This document shows, piece by piece, positions 51,370 to 59,769 of a stretch of DNA of 64,000 nt. Source of the DNA: Alistipes_A hominis (lineage in GTDB: Bacteria > Bacteroidota > Bacteroidia > Bacteroidales > Rikenellaceae). The first letter of the stretch is position 1. Each line of letters starts with the position of its first letter. The notes under the pieces were generated by a model, which saw nothing but the letters and a program-made list of their open reading frames with translations, had not been told where the DNA came from and did no database searches. Made by a program: the position numbers and the translations under genes. The stretch lies in the NCBI RefSeq assembly GCF_014288115.1, contig NZ_JACOOK010000002.1, positions 525,916-589,915 on the forward strand, written 5' to 3'.

Positions 51370-52395
51370 ATGGTAATTACGGAACAGAAACTGGATCAAC
51401 TGCGGGAGATATTGGGCGGCGCTCCCAAAAAAATGGCGCTTCTTTCACATACCAATCCGGACGGCGATACGATCGGCGCCGCGCTGGCGTGGCGCGCGTA
51501 TCTCGAACGTCTGGGGCATACGACGCGCTGCATCGCGCCGAACCGGTACCCTTATTTTCTCGAATGGATGACCGATATCGGGTATATCGGGGTTTTCAAG
51601 GAGGATGCGGACGGGGAGATGGCGAAGTTCATCGGCGAGGCGGACGTGATCTTTTGCATGGATTTCAATCAGATCAACCGGCTCGACCGGGTGACCGATA
51701 CGGCGACGGCCAATACGACGGCCCAGCGCGTACTGATCGACCATCACCTGCATCCGCCGGTGGACGGTTATACGGTGCAGTTTTCCGATACGCACTCCTG
51801 TTCGACTTCCTATATCGTCTATCAGCTGATCGAGGCGCTGGCCGGAACCGATGCGATCGACCAGGCGATGGCCGAGGCGCTGTATGTCGGCATCATGACC
51901 GATACCGGCAATTTCAGTTTCAGCAACCTGACTTCCGATCTGTTCCGGACCGTAGCGGTGCTGATCGACCGCGGAGTGAACGTGCCGTACGTCAACAGCA
52001 GCGTGTACGACAATTTTTCGGAGGGACGGATGCGGCTGCTCGGGTACATGCTGAACGACAAGATGGTGACCGACTATCGGTACGGCGTGGCGTACGTGTC
52101 CCTGACCGAGGAGGAGATGCGGCGCTTCAACTTCATACAGGGCGACAGCGAGGGATTCGTCAATTATCCGCTGTCGATCCGGGGTATCCGCATGTCGGCG
52201 ATGTTTATCCAGACGAAGCACAGCATCCGGGTGTCGCTCCGTTCGCGGGGCAGCGACGTGGACGTCAACGTGTTCGCGCGCCGTTATTTCGACGGCGGGG
52301 GACACCGTAACGCCGCCGGCGGCAAATCGTACGTGTCGATGGACGAAACGCTGAAAAATTTCCATACGTATCTTAAGGAGTATTTCGGGGCGTAG
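51370..52395 (+). CDS. nrnA: DHH/DHHA1 phosphoesterase, NrnA-like oligoribonuclease/pAp phosphatase
   Basis: 341 residues. Motif I SHTNPDGDTIGAAL, the CMDFNQ segment, the DHH motif LIDHHLHP, the MTDTGNFSFSN segment and the DHHA1 domain GGGHRNAAGG are all present. NrnA-type enzymes degrade nano-RNAs and dephosphorylate pAp. It follows the S41 gene by 16 bases. Confidence 0.93.
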   Translation: MVITEQKLDQLREILGGAPKKMALLSHTNPDGDTIGAALAWRAYLERLGHTTRCIAPNRYPYFLEWMTDIGYIGVFKEDADGEMAKFIGEADVIFCMDFNQINRLDRVTDTATANTTAQRVLIDHHLHPPVDGYTVQFSDTHSCSTSYIVYQLIEALAGTDAIDQAMAEALYVGIMTDTGNFSFSNLTSDLFRTVAVLIDRGVNVPYVNSSVYDNFSEGRMRLLGYMLNDKMVTDYRYGVAYVSLTEEEMRRFNFIQGDSEGFVNYPLSIRGIRMSAMFIQTKHSIRVSLRSRGSDVDVNVFARRYFDGGGHRNAAGGKSYVSMDETLKNFHTYLKEYFGA

Positions 52396-52500
52396 TTTTT
52401 TCGTCGGAAAATCGTTTTTTCACATTTGATGTAAAATAAGATCGTCGCCGGAAACGTTCGTAAAACGTATTGGATCGATGACCGAAATAGGTGATTCGTT

Positions 52501-52749
52501 ATGAAAGTGGTTCTGAATTTTCTTTTGTACGCCGCGCTTTTTTTCGTCGTGATTTTCGCGATTACGTACGGGGCGGAAACATGGGCGTTCCACAGCGGCA
52601 AAAACATGCAGTCGATGCTGGTCGAATCCGGCGTGGCTGCGGCCGTTTTCGCCGTTTTCCTATGTATGGTAGCCGGCCGGGCCGAACGGGAGAAAGAGCG
52701 CAACGACAAAAAAAGGGAGGAACGCAGAAACGCGGCCGGGAAAGGATAA
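52501..52749 (+). CDS. Small membrane protein, function unknown
   Basis: 82 residues with two hydrophobic segments (VVLNFLLYAALFFVVIFAI and VAAAVFAVFLCMVAG) and a strongly charged Arg/Lys/Glu tail. No recognised domain. It lies 29 bases before the PH-like gene and may be translated together with it. Confidence 0.6.
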   Translation: MKVVLNFLLYAALFFVVIFAITYGAETWAFHSGKNMQSMLVESGVAAAVFAVFLCMVAGRAEREKERNDKKREERRNAAGKG

Positions 52750-52778
52750 TCGCCAGCCGTCTTAGGGAGGAAGTACCG

Positions 52779-53324
52779 ATGGAAAAAAAATATAAATACC
52801 GCTACGACCGGCGCTGCCGGCGGATTACGGCGGCCCTGTTGTTGATTCTCGCCGGGCTGTTCGTTTGGTTTCATTTCGTCCTGGGAGGCGATTACCTGCC
52901 GGCCTGGGGACTCTTTTTCGTCGTCTGCATCATCACGCTGTACATCCTGTCCATTCCGCGTTACATCCTGCTGGACGACGCGGCGCTCGAGATCCATTGC
53001 ATCGTCGACCTGACGCGGATTCACATCGAGGATATCGAACTGATCCGGCGGATCGAACGCAGCGAATTCCGCCGGCTGTGGCCGTTGCTCGGCAGCTACG
53101 GGTTCTGGGGATATTACGGCTACTATTTCAGCTTCCGGGAGTGGACGCTGTACAAGGTCTATGCGGCGGAGCGGAACAACCTGGTGCTGATCGAGGATAT
53201 TTACGAGGATACCTACATCGTCAGTTGCGACGACCCGGATGGGCTGATCGCTTTCGTTTCGGAAGCCCGCGACCGGAAACGGGCCGAGATACTCAGGCAC
53301 ACGGCCGGGCAGATCGCGAAATGA
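52779..53324 (+). CDS. Membrane-anchored PH-domain-like protein
   Basis: 181 residues starting MEKKYKYRYDRR. Two N-terminal membrane helices (TAALLLILAGLFVWFHFVL and LFFVVCIITLYILSI) are followed by a bacterial PH-like (bPH) domain with YILLDDAALEIH and WTLYKVYAAERNNLVLIEDI. Such proteins are usually of unknown function. It shares its operon with the small membrane protein at 52501. Confidence 0.75.
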   Translation: MEKKYKYRYDRRCRRITAALLLILAGLFVWFHFVLGGDYLPAWGLFFVVCIITLYILSIPRYILLDDAALEIHCIVDLTRIHIEDIELIRRIERSEFRRLWPLLGSYGFWGYYGYYFSFREWTLYKVYAAERNNLVLIEDIYEDTYIVSCDDPDGLIAFVSEARDRKRAEILRHTAGQIAK

Positions 53325-53381
53325 CCGTTCCGCAGAGCCGATAAATCCGTCGGGAGCGGGGACTCTTTTTGATAAATTGAT

Positions 53382-53389
53382 TATCTTTG
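53382..53389 (+). promoter_or_regulatory. Candidate -7 box (TATCTTTG) for aconitase
   Basis: TATCTTTG lies 75 bases before the ATG at 53465. No TTG at 17-23 bases upstream. Confidence 0.4.
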
Positions 53390-53464
53390 CAAAACGGGAG
53401 AATTTCCGTTTTGCGTTTTTATGCCCGTATCGAAAAGCAGGGTAATTTAATAAATATAGAGAAA

Positions 53465-55708
53465 ATGGTATTTGACATTGAGTTGATTCGGAAAGTTTAC
53501 GGCTCGTTCGCCGCCAGGGTGGAGCAGGCCCGGAAAGTGAAAGGAACGTCGCTGACGCTGGCGGAGAAAATCCTCTATGCGCACCTGTACGATGCGTCGG
53601 ATGCGAAAGCGTTCCGCAGAGGGGTCGATTACGTGAATTTCCGTCCGGATCGCGTGGCGATGCAGGATGCCACGGCGCAGATGGCGCTGTTGCAGTTTAT
53701 GAACGCCGGCCGCGACCGTTCGGCCGTTCCGGCGTCGGTGCACTGCGACCACCTGATTCAGGCCGACCGGGGGGCCGCTTCCGATGTGTCTACCGCCAAC
53801 GATTCGAACCGCGAGGTGTACGATTTTCTCAAAAGCGTGGCCAATCGCTACGGGCTCGGTTTCTGGAAAGCCGGGGCCGGTATCATTCATCAGGTCGTGT
53901 TGGAAAACTACGCTTTTCCGGGCGGCATGATGATCGGGACGGATTCGCATACGCCGAACGCCGGCGGGCTCGGCATGGTAGCTATCGGCGTCGGCGGGGC
54001 CGATGCGGTGGACGTGATGGCAGGGATGCCGTGGGAGCTGAAAATGCCGAAGATCATCGGCGTGAAACTGACCGGGCGGCTCAGCGGCTGGGCTTCGCCG
54101 AAAGACGTGATCCTGAAACTGGCCGGGATACTGACCGTCAAGGGCGGAACCAATGCGATTCTGGAATATTTCGGCGACGGGGCGGCTTCGCTGTCTGCGA
54201 CCGGCAAGGCGACGATCTGCAATATGGGCGCCGAGGTGGGGGCCACCACTTCGCTGTTCGCCTATGACGAGTCGATGGCGCGCTACCTGCGCGCTACCGG
54301 ACGCGAAGAAGTGGCCGCGCTGGCCGACGGCATAGCCGGTTCGCTGCGCGCCGACGCCGAAACGGCCGCCGAGCCGGAAAAATATTACGACCGGGTGATC
54401 GAAATCGACCTGTCGTCGTTGGAACCCTATATCAACGGGCCTTTTACGCCCGATGCCGCGCATACGATCTCCGAATTCGGCGCCTGGGTGCGCGAAAAAG
54501 GGATCCCGCAGCGGATGGAAGTCGGCTTGATCGGATCGTGTACGAACTCTTCGTACCAGGATCTGAGCCGCGCCGCTTCGGTGGCGCGTCAAGCGGCCGC
54601 CAAAAAGCTGGAGACGAAAGCGAAGCTGCTGATCAATCCGGGTTCGGAGCAGGTGCGCTATACGGCCGAACGCGACGGAATCTTGCAGTCGCTGCTTGAG
54701 GCGGGCGGCACCGTGATGGCCAATGCTTGCGGTCCGTGCATCGGGCAGTGGGCGCGGCACGAGCCGGACAACACGCGTCCGAACTCGATCGTGACGTCGT
54801 TCAACCGGAACTTTGCGAAGCGGGCCGACGGCAATCCGAATACGCACGCTTTCGTGGCTTCGCCCGAACTGGTGATGGCGCTGACCATCGCCGGCGACCT
54901 GACGTTCAATCCGATGAAGGACACGCTGCAAAATGCTGCCGGACAGTCCGTGATGCTCGACGAACCGAAAGGGGACGAGTTGCCCGCCTCCGGGTTCGAC
55001 GTGAAAGACAACGGGTACGTCGCGCCCGATCCGCACGCTTCCGGCGAGGTGGCGATCGCCGCCGGTTCGAATCGCCTGCAACGGCTGGAGCCTTTTGCCG
55101 CGTGGGACGGGAACGACTTTACCGATTTGCGGCTGCTGATCAAGGCGTCCGGCAAGTGCACGACCGACCATATCTCGATGGCGGGGCCGTGGCTGCGCTT
55201 CCGGGGACACCTCGAAAACATTTCGGACAACCTGCTGATGGGAGCCGTCAATAAATTCAACGGACAGACCAATTCGGTGCTCAATACGCTGGACGGCAGT
55301 TACGACGGCGTGTCGTCTGTGGCCAAAAAGTATAAGGCGAAGGGGATCGGTTCGATCGTCGTGGCCGAGGAGAACTACGGCGAGGGATCGTCGCGCGAAC
55401 ATGCCGCGCTCGAACCGCGCTTCCTGAATGTGAAGGTCGTGCTTGTCAAGTCGTTCGCGCGAATCCATGAAACGAACCTGAAAAAACAGGGTATGCTGGC
55501 GCTGACGTTCGCCGATCCGGCCGATTACGACCGCATCCGCGAGGACGACCGGATCGAAGTGACCGGCCTGAAAACGTTTGCGCCGGGCAGCCGGATGACC
55601 GTTACGCTGCGCCACAGCGACGGAACGTCCGAGTCGTTCGAAGCCAATCATACTTACAACGAACAGCAAATCAAGTGGTTCAAGGCGGGAGCCGCATTGA
55701 ACTGCTAA
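53465..55708 (+). CDS. acn: Aconitate hydratase
   Basis: 747 residues starting MVFDIELIRKVYG; 26 more codons are open upstream but would precede the family start. TCA-cycle enzyme converting citrate and isocitrate, with a 4Fe-4S cluster bound by Cys in IGSCTNSS and NACGPCIGQ. The MIGTDSHTPNAGG and the swivel-domain NYGEGSSREHAALEPR motifs are intact. The length matches the mitochondrial-type monomeric aconitase. It stands alone between the PH-like gene and rplS, without citrate synthase or isocitrate dehydrogenase beside it. Confidence 0.96.
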   Translation: MVFDIELIRKVYGSFAARVEQARKVKGTSLTLAEKILYAHLYDASDAKAFRRGVDYVNFRPDRVAMQDATAQMALLQFMNAGRDRSAVPASVHCDHLIQADRGAASDVSTANDSNREVYDFLKSVANRYGLGFWKAGAGIIHQVVLENYAFPGGMMIGTDSHTPNAGGLGMVAIGVGGADAVDVMAGMPWELKMPKIIGVKLTGRLSGWASPKDVILKLAGILTVKGGTNAILEYFGDGAASLSATGKATICNMGAEVGATTSLFAYDESMARYLRATGREEVAALADGIAGSLRADAETAAEPEKYYDRVIEIDLSSLEPYINGPFTPDAAHTISEFGAWVREKGIPQRMEVGLIGSCTNSSYQDLSRAASVARQAAAKKLETKAKLLINPGSEQVRYTAERDGILQSLLEAGGTVMANACGPCIGQWARHEPDNTRPNSIVTSFNRNFAKRADGNPNTHAFVASPELVMALTIAGDLTFNPMKDTLQNAAGQSVMLDEPKGDELPASGFDVKDNGYVAPDPHASGEVAIAAGSNRLQRLEPFAAWDGNDFTDLRLLIKASGKCTTDHISMAGPWLRFRGHLENISDNLLMGAVNKFNGQTNSVLNTLDGSYDGVSSVAKKYKAKGIGSIVVAEENYGEGSSREHAALEPRFLNVKVVLVKSFARIHETNLKKQGMLALTFADPADYDRIREDDRIEVTGLKTFAPGSRMTVTLRHSDGTSESFEANHTYNEQQIKWFKAGAALNC

Positions 55709-55803
55709 CGAATTGCAGCGGTATTTTCCGGCCGGACGGCGCGGATCGTCCGTCCGGAATTCCCTGAAAGTTCGAAAATATCACGGGTTTCGAGTGCAAA
55801 ATA

Positions 55804-55833
55804 TTGTTTTTTCAACGGAAAGCGTTATCTTTG
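55804..55833 (+). promoter_or_regulatory. Promoter of rplS
   Basis: TTG (55804-55806), a 19-base spacer and TATCTTTG (55826-55833) match the Bacteroidota consensus exactly. Transcription should start near 55840, giving a leader of about 70 bases. Confidence 0.78.
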
Positions 55834-55848
55834 CCCTCCCAAAGTGCA

Positions 55849-55886
55849 GGAATCTCTTGCGAGGACGTAGGGGCCCGCAATATTCC
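55849..55886 (+). promoter_or_regulatory. Hairpin in the rplS leader, possible L19 autoregulatory structure
   Basis: GGAAT (55849-55853) pairs with ATTCC (55882-55886) and, across a small internal loop, TTGCG (55857-55861) pairs with CGCAA (55876-55880), leaving a 14-base G-rich loop. It is within the 5' leader, 25 bases before the rplS ATG. Ribosomal-protein leaders often bind the protein itself; this has not been shown here. Confidence 0.45.
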
Positions 55887-55910
55887 CACTATAAATTTAA
55901 TTGAAAAGAG

Positions 55911-56273
55911 ATGGATAATTTAATCAAGATCGCCCAGGATTCGATGTGGGTGAAGCCGGAAGTTCCCTCGTTCAAAAGCGGCGACACGATTACCGTGACC
56001 TACAAGATTGTCGAGGGTAACAAGGAACGTCTCCAGAGTTTCCGCGGCACGGTCATTCAGATCAAGGGCAGCGGTATTACGAAGATGTTCACGATTCGTA
56101 AAATTTCGGACGGTATTGGCGTGGAACGTATTTTCCCGGTTTACTCGCCGCATATCGACCGTATCGAGGTGAATAAAGTGGGTGTCGTTCGCCGTGCGCG
56201 TATTTACTACCTGCGCGAACTGACCGGTAAAAAAGCCCGTATCAAAGAGAAGAAAAGAGTGGTGGCCAAATAG
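55911..56273 (+). CDS. rplS: 50S ribosomal protein L19
   Basis: 120 residues. The core SFKSGDTITVTYKIVEGNKE, VERIFPVYSPHIDRIEV and ARIYYLRELTGKKARIKE are typical of L19. It is a single-gene transcript with its own promoter, a structured leader and a terminator. Confidence 0.98.
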   Translation: MDNLIKIAQDSMWVKPEVPSFKSGDTITVTYKIVEGNKERLQSFRGTVIQIKGSGITKMFTIRKISDGIGVERIFPVYSPHIDRIEVNKVGVVRRARIYYLRELTGKKARIKEKKRVVAK

Positions 56274-56310
56274 TCCGGATAGCTTTTCGGATACGAAAGA
56301 TTCTATACGA

Positions 56311-56340
56311 CGGGGAACCAGCAGGCTGGTTCCCCGTTTT
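56311..56340 (+). terminator. Terminator after rplS
   Basis: A perfect 11-bp GC-rich stem (56311-56321 with 56326-56336) with a 4-base loop followed by TTTT, 37 bases after the stop. Confidence 0.9.
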
Positions 56341-56484
56341 GTCGTTCCCGTCCCCGCCGGGCGGATAGTTGTTTTCGGCAGCCGGGACAGGACGCTTCGC
56401 CAGCGGCGGGGACGGTTAATCTGAAAATTTTGTATATTTACAAAATATTCGAACTCCGTTCCACTGTTAAACGGCTATTCTGCA

Positions 56485-57420
56485 ATGGTTAAAGAGATAC
56501 TGCTGATCATATCCGTCATCCTGCAAATCATTGCGGCGATCGTCGCTATCGGGCTGACGCGCCGTACCAAATACAACCTGTCGTGGATGTTGTTTACGGT
56601 CGCGCTGACCTGCATGGCGTTTCTGCGTCTCGGGGAGTACGTTCAGATCACCGATCTGAAGGAGTGGCGGTTGCCGTCGGAGTTCTTTATCTGGACAGGG
56701 ATCGTTACTTCGCTCTGTTTCGCGGTCGGGATGCTCCTGGTGCAGAAAATTTTCAATTACATCGCCCGTGCCGAGCGTCAGCGGCGGATCAGCGAACGGC
56801 GGATACTGAACACCGTGTTGCGTACCGAGGAAAAAGAACGGCAGCGTTTTTCGAAAGATCTGCACGACGGATTGGGGCCGTTGCTTTCGTCCGCAAAGAT
56901 GTCTATTTCGGCGCTTTCGTCCGGCGATACGGATGAACGCAACCGCGAGATACTGCGCAATGCCAACTACGTGATCGACGAAGCGATCCGCAGCCTGCGC
57001 GAGATCTCGGTCAATCTCAGCCCGCATATCCTGAACGATTTCGGGTTATCGCGGGCGATCTCGAATTTCATCAATAGGCTGCCGCGCGGCGCGATGCGGA
57101 TCAATTTTTCGACGAACCTGCGGACGGAACGTTTCGATATGGATATCGAAGTGATCCTGTACCGGATCGTGTGCGAGTTGATTAACAACAGCCTGAAACA
57201 CTCCGGGGCCTCGGTCGCTACCGTTTCGCTGGTTTACGCCGACGGCGTGCTGCGGCTCGATTACCGCGATAACGGATGCGGGTTCGACGTAGCGAAGGTC
57301 GAACAGAAAGGAATGGGAATCGCTAACATTCAGTCTCGGGTCAGTTCGCTGAAAGGCGATTTCGCGTTGAAAAGCACGCCCGGCCGCGGAATGAATGCGG
57401 TGGTCGAGGTGCATGTGTAA
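56485..57420 (+). CDS. NarL-type sensor histidine kinase
   Basis: 311 residues. Two or three N-terminal membrane helices (LLIISVILQIIAAIVAIGL; WMLFTVALTCMAFL; FIWTGIVTSLCFAVGMLLV) with little extracellular sequence, a short coiled coil, the HisKA_3 phosphoacceptor (FSKDLHDGLGPLLSSAK) and an HATPase domain (CELINNSLKHSGA, DYRDNGCGFD, KGMGIANIQSRV). The lack of a periplasmic sensor domain suggests it senses the membrane or an intramembrane signal. It is followed 12 bases later by its response regulator. Confidence 0.94.
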   Translation: MVKEILLIISVILQIIAAIVAIGLTRRTKYNLSWMLFTVALTCMAFLRLGEYVQITDLKEWRLPSEFFIWTGIVTSLCFAVGMLLVQKIFNYIARAERQRRISERRILNTVLRTEEKERQRFSKDLHDGLGPLLSSAKMSISALSSGDTDERNREILRNANYVIDEAIRSLREISVNLSPHILNDFGLSRAISNFINRLPRGAMRINFSTNLRTERFDMDIEVILYRIVCELINNSLKHSGASVATVSLVYADGVLRLDYRDNGCGFDVAKVEQKGMGIANIQSRVSSLKGDFALKSTPGRGMNAVVEVHV

Positions 57421-57432
57421 AAAAGGACGGTT

Positions 57433-58086
57433 ATGGAAAGAACTTGTAAAATAGTGTTGGCGGACGATCATACGCTGTTCCGCAACGGACTCAAGACGTT
57501 GTTGTCGGGCATCCGGAATTTCGAAGTGACCGGGGAGGCTTCCGACGGTTGCGAGTTGCTCGAACTGCTGGGGCGCGAAACTCCGGACGTCGTGCTGTTG
57601 GATATCGAGATGCCGAAAATGAACGGCATTGTGGCCGCCGAAGAAGCGCTGAAACGTTGGCCCGACCTGCGGATTATCACGCTCTCGATGTACGGCGACG
57701 AGGATTACTATTTCAAAATGGTGTCGCTCGGCGTGAAAGGTTTTATTCTGAAAAATTCAGAAATCAAGGACGTCGTAGCCGCGATCGAAACGGTGGTCGA
57801 CGGAGGAAGTTTTTTCTCGCAGGAGCTGTTGTTCAATCTGGTAAGCAACCTCAAATCGACTCCGTCGTCGGTGCCGGAGGATAGTCCCGAACAGCTTTCG
57901 CAACGCGAGTCGGAGATCCTGCTGCACATCTGCCGCGGCGAGTCGAACAACGAGATCGCCGATGCGCTGTTTATTTCGAAACGCACTGTCGATAAGCATC
58001 GGTCGAATATCCTGGCTAAAACCGGATGCCGGAATACGGCGAACCTGGTCGTCTATGCGATCAAGCACAACCTGGTGGAGATATGA
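57433..58086 (+). CDS. NarL/FixJ-type response regulator
   Basis: 217 residues. A receiver domain with DDHTLFRNGL, phospho-Asp in VVLLDIEMPKMNG and the Lys in GFILKNSE, then a LuxR-type helix-turn-helix (LSQRESEILLHICRGESNNE to FISKRTVDKHRSNI). It is the cognate partner of the preceding kinase. Target promoters are not identifiable; the outer-membrane gene that follows converges on it. Confidence 0.96.
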   Translation: MERTCKIVLADDHTLFRNGLKTLLSGIRNFEVTGEASDGCELLELLGRETPDVVLLDIEMPKMNGIVAAEEALKRWPDLRIITLSMYGDEDYYFKMVSLGVKGFILKNSEIKDVVAAIETVVDGGSFFSQELLFNLVSNLKSTPSSVPEDSPEQLSQRESEILLHICRGESNNEIADALFISKRTVDKHRSNILAKTGCRNTANLVVYAIKHNLVEI

Positions 58087-58092
58087 AACGAA

Positions 58093-58130
58093 ACACTCCC
58101 GGAACGCGTTACGAACGGTTCCGGGAGTGT
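58093..58130. terminator. Bidirectional terminator between response regulator and FadL-like gene
   Basis: A perfect 13-bp stem (58093-58105 with 58118-58130) with a 12-base loop lies between the convergent stops at 58086 and 58150. T-runs are short. Confidence 0.72.
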
Positions 58131-58149
58131 CGTATAACGGGGACGGCGT

Positions 58150-59697
58150 TTAGAACTTGAGTCCCGCCGACAGGGTGATCGTGTTGCGGTTCTGCTTGGT
58201 ATCGACGGCTCCCGACTGGATGGTGTATTTATCTTTATCGTCGTAGAAGTAGAACATCTGGTAGGGAGCGTATTTGTACGCGGTGTAAATATAGGTCGCG
58301 TCCAGGTAGAAATTCTGGAAACGGAATCCCAAGCCGGCCGAATAGTTCTCGTAAGAACGGACGTTCGCCTGGTTGATGAAGGCGTCCTTCGTCCGGATGC
58401 ACTCCCCGTAATTGGCATAGCCGACCCGCACGTAGAAGTTTTTCAGCGGAGTCGCCTCGACGCCCACCCGGAAGTTGTTCGCCGGCTGAAAGAACGACTT
58501 GATGTCCTGGTTGAGATCCTGTTCGAATTCCCAGTTGTTTCCGTTCATGTTTCGGATCTTCATGTTGTCGTACCATACCCGTTCGTAATCGGCCGTGATC
58601 AGCCCTACGCCCGGGAGCGTGAACGAAATACCCGTGAGCAGCCGCGTGGGGGTGTTGATGTTGTACTGGTTGGGAGCGTACGGGCTCTCCTGCCAGTTTT
58701 GCTGGGTGTTGAATTCCGCCGACATGTATTCGGTGTACTCCTCGTTCATGCTGACGTAGGTCGGCGTATGGACGGCCACGCCGATCCGCAGGTTGTCGAC
58801 CGGACGGAGGATGGCCCCGAACTTGAAATTCACGCCGGTGCCGTCCTGACGCAGCGTCCGGATGTAATTCAGGCGATTCAGCGGCAGCGTATTGTTGCTG
58901 TAAGTTTCGCTGTAATTGTTTTCGTTCCGGAAGTAAATATCCTGAATCCCGACCGTAAATCCGAGGTAGAGGATATTCTGGAAGTTGAATCCGCCGGAGA
59001 TGTCGTATTCGCCGATACTTCCCTTGTTGATGTTGTACAGCGACGGGTTGATCCGCGCGTCTTTCGAAAGGTTGTTCCACGGGGCGTAATAGTTGTCGCC
59101 TACCGGGTCGAGCACATAGGTGTTGTAGGCCAGAATTCCACCCCATTGTCCGATAGCGAGGCTCTGGAACGGACTGATCGGGTCTTCGGGAGTCATTCGC
59201 AGCGTCGATTCGCTGACTCCGCGGATATCTTCCGCGAATACTTCGGTCATCGACTGTCCGATCCCTTGTCCGTAAGCTGCCGACGTGGTATTGAAATCGG
59301 CCAGTTTCGTATAACCTACGCCCAGCGTGAAGCTGGTCAGCGCGCCTGTTCCCTGGTAGAGGTTCAGCGCTGCCCCGACATTGCCCAGCGAAAACCGGGT
59401 GCGCGAATAGTCGTTGCTCCGTCCCTGAAAGCCGCTTTCCATGTTACTCCAGGTCAGCGACGGCGATATGCCGACTTCCGATCCCCGGTAGATTCCCAGA
59501 CCTGCCGGATTGATGTTCATCGAAGAGAGATCCGCGCCGAGCGATGTGAAAGCTCCGCCGAGCGCCGCGCTGCGTGCCGTTCCGAATGAATAGTTGTACT
59601 GGGATAGATTCAGTAGGTCGCCCGGAGTCTGGGCGGTCGCCGTTGCGAACGGAAGCGCCGCGATGACGCATAGCGTGACGAATTTGTTTTTTTTCAT
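58150..59697 (-). CDS. FadL/OmpP1-like outer-membrane beta-barrel protein
   Basis: 515 residues with a signal peptide (ALPFATATAQ). The N-terminal LLNLSQYNYSFGTARSAALG and the SMNINPAGLGIYRGSEVG motif match the N-terminal plug of FadL/OmpP1 family proteins; the remainder is rich in alternating aromatic strands and ends with Phe (LSAGLKF), as outer-membrane barrels do. It may transport hydrophobic compounds. It is read 72 bases after the repeat-rich lipoprotein gene. Confidence 0.85.
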   Translation of the reverse strand: MKKNKFVTLCVIAALPFATATAQTPGDLLNLSQYNYSFGTARSAALGGAFTSLGADLSSMNINPAGLGIYRGSEVGISPSLTWSNMESGFQGRSNDYSRTRFSLGNVGAALNLYQGTGALTSFTLGVGYTKLADFNTTSAAYGQGIGQSMTEVFAEDIRGVSESTLRMTPEDPISPFQSLAIGQWGGILAYNTYVLDPVGDNYYAPWNNLSKDARINPSLYNINKGSIGEYDISGGFNFQNILYLGFTVGIQDIYFRNENNYSETYSNNTLPLNRLNYIRTLRQDGTGVNFKFGAILRPVDNLRIGVAVHTPTYVSMNEEYTEYMSAEFNTQQNWQESPYAPNQYNINTPTRLLTGISFTLPGVGLITADYERVWYDNMKIRNMNGNNWEFEQDLNQDIKSFFQPANNFRVGVEATPLKNFYVRVGYANYGECIRTKDAFINQANVRSYENYSAGLGFRFQNFYLDATYIYTAYKYAPYQMFYFYDDKDKYTIQSGAVDTKQNRNTITLSAGLKF

Positions 59698-59769
59698 AAT
59701 TCGTTCTTTGATTAATTCGATGTTGAGTTTCGTGTTCGAGGTTTGTCGTTGCCGGAAGCCGGCCGAAGA

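Noticed and set aside
53447..55669. 740-codon open frame on the minus strand opposite aconitase
   Set aside because: Antisense shadow; aconitase on the plus strand has all active-site motifs.
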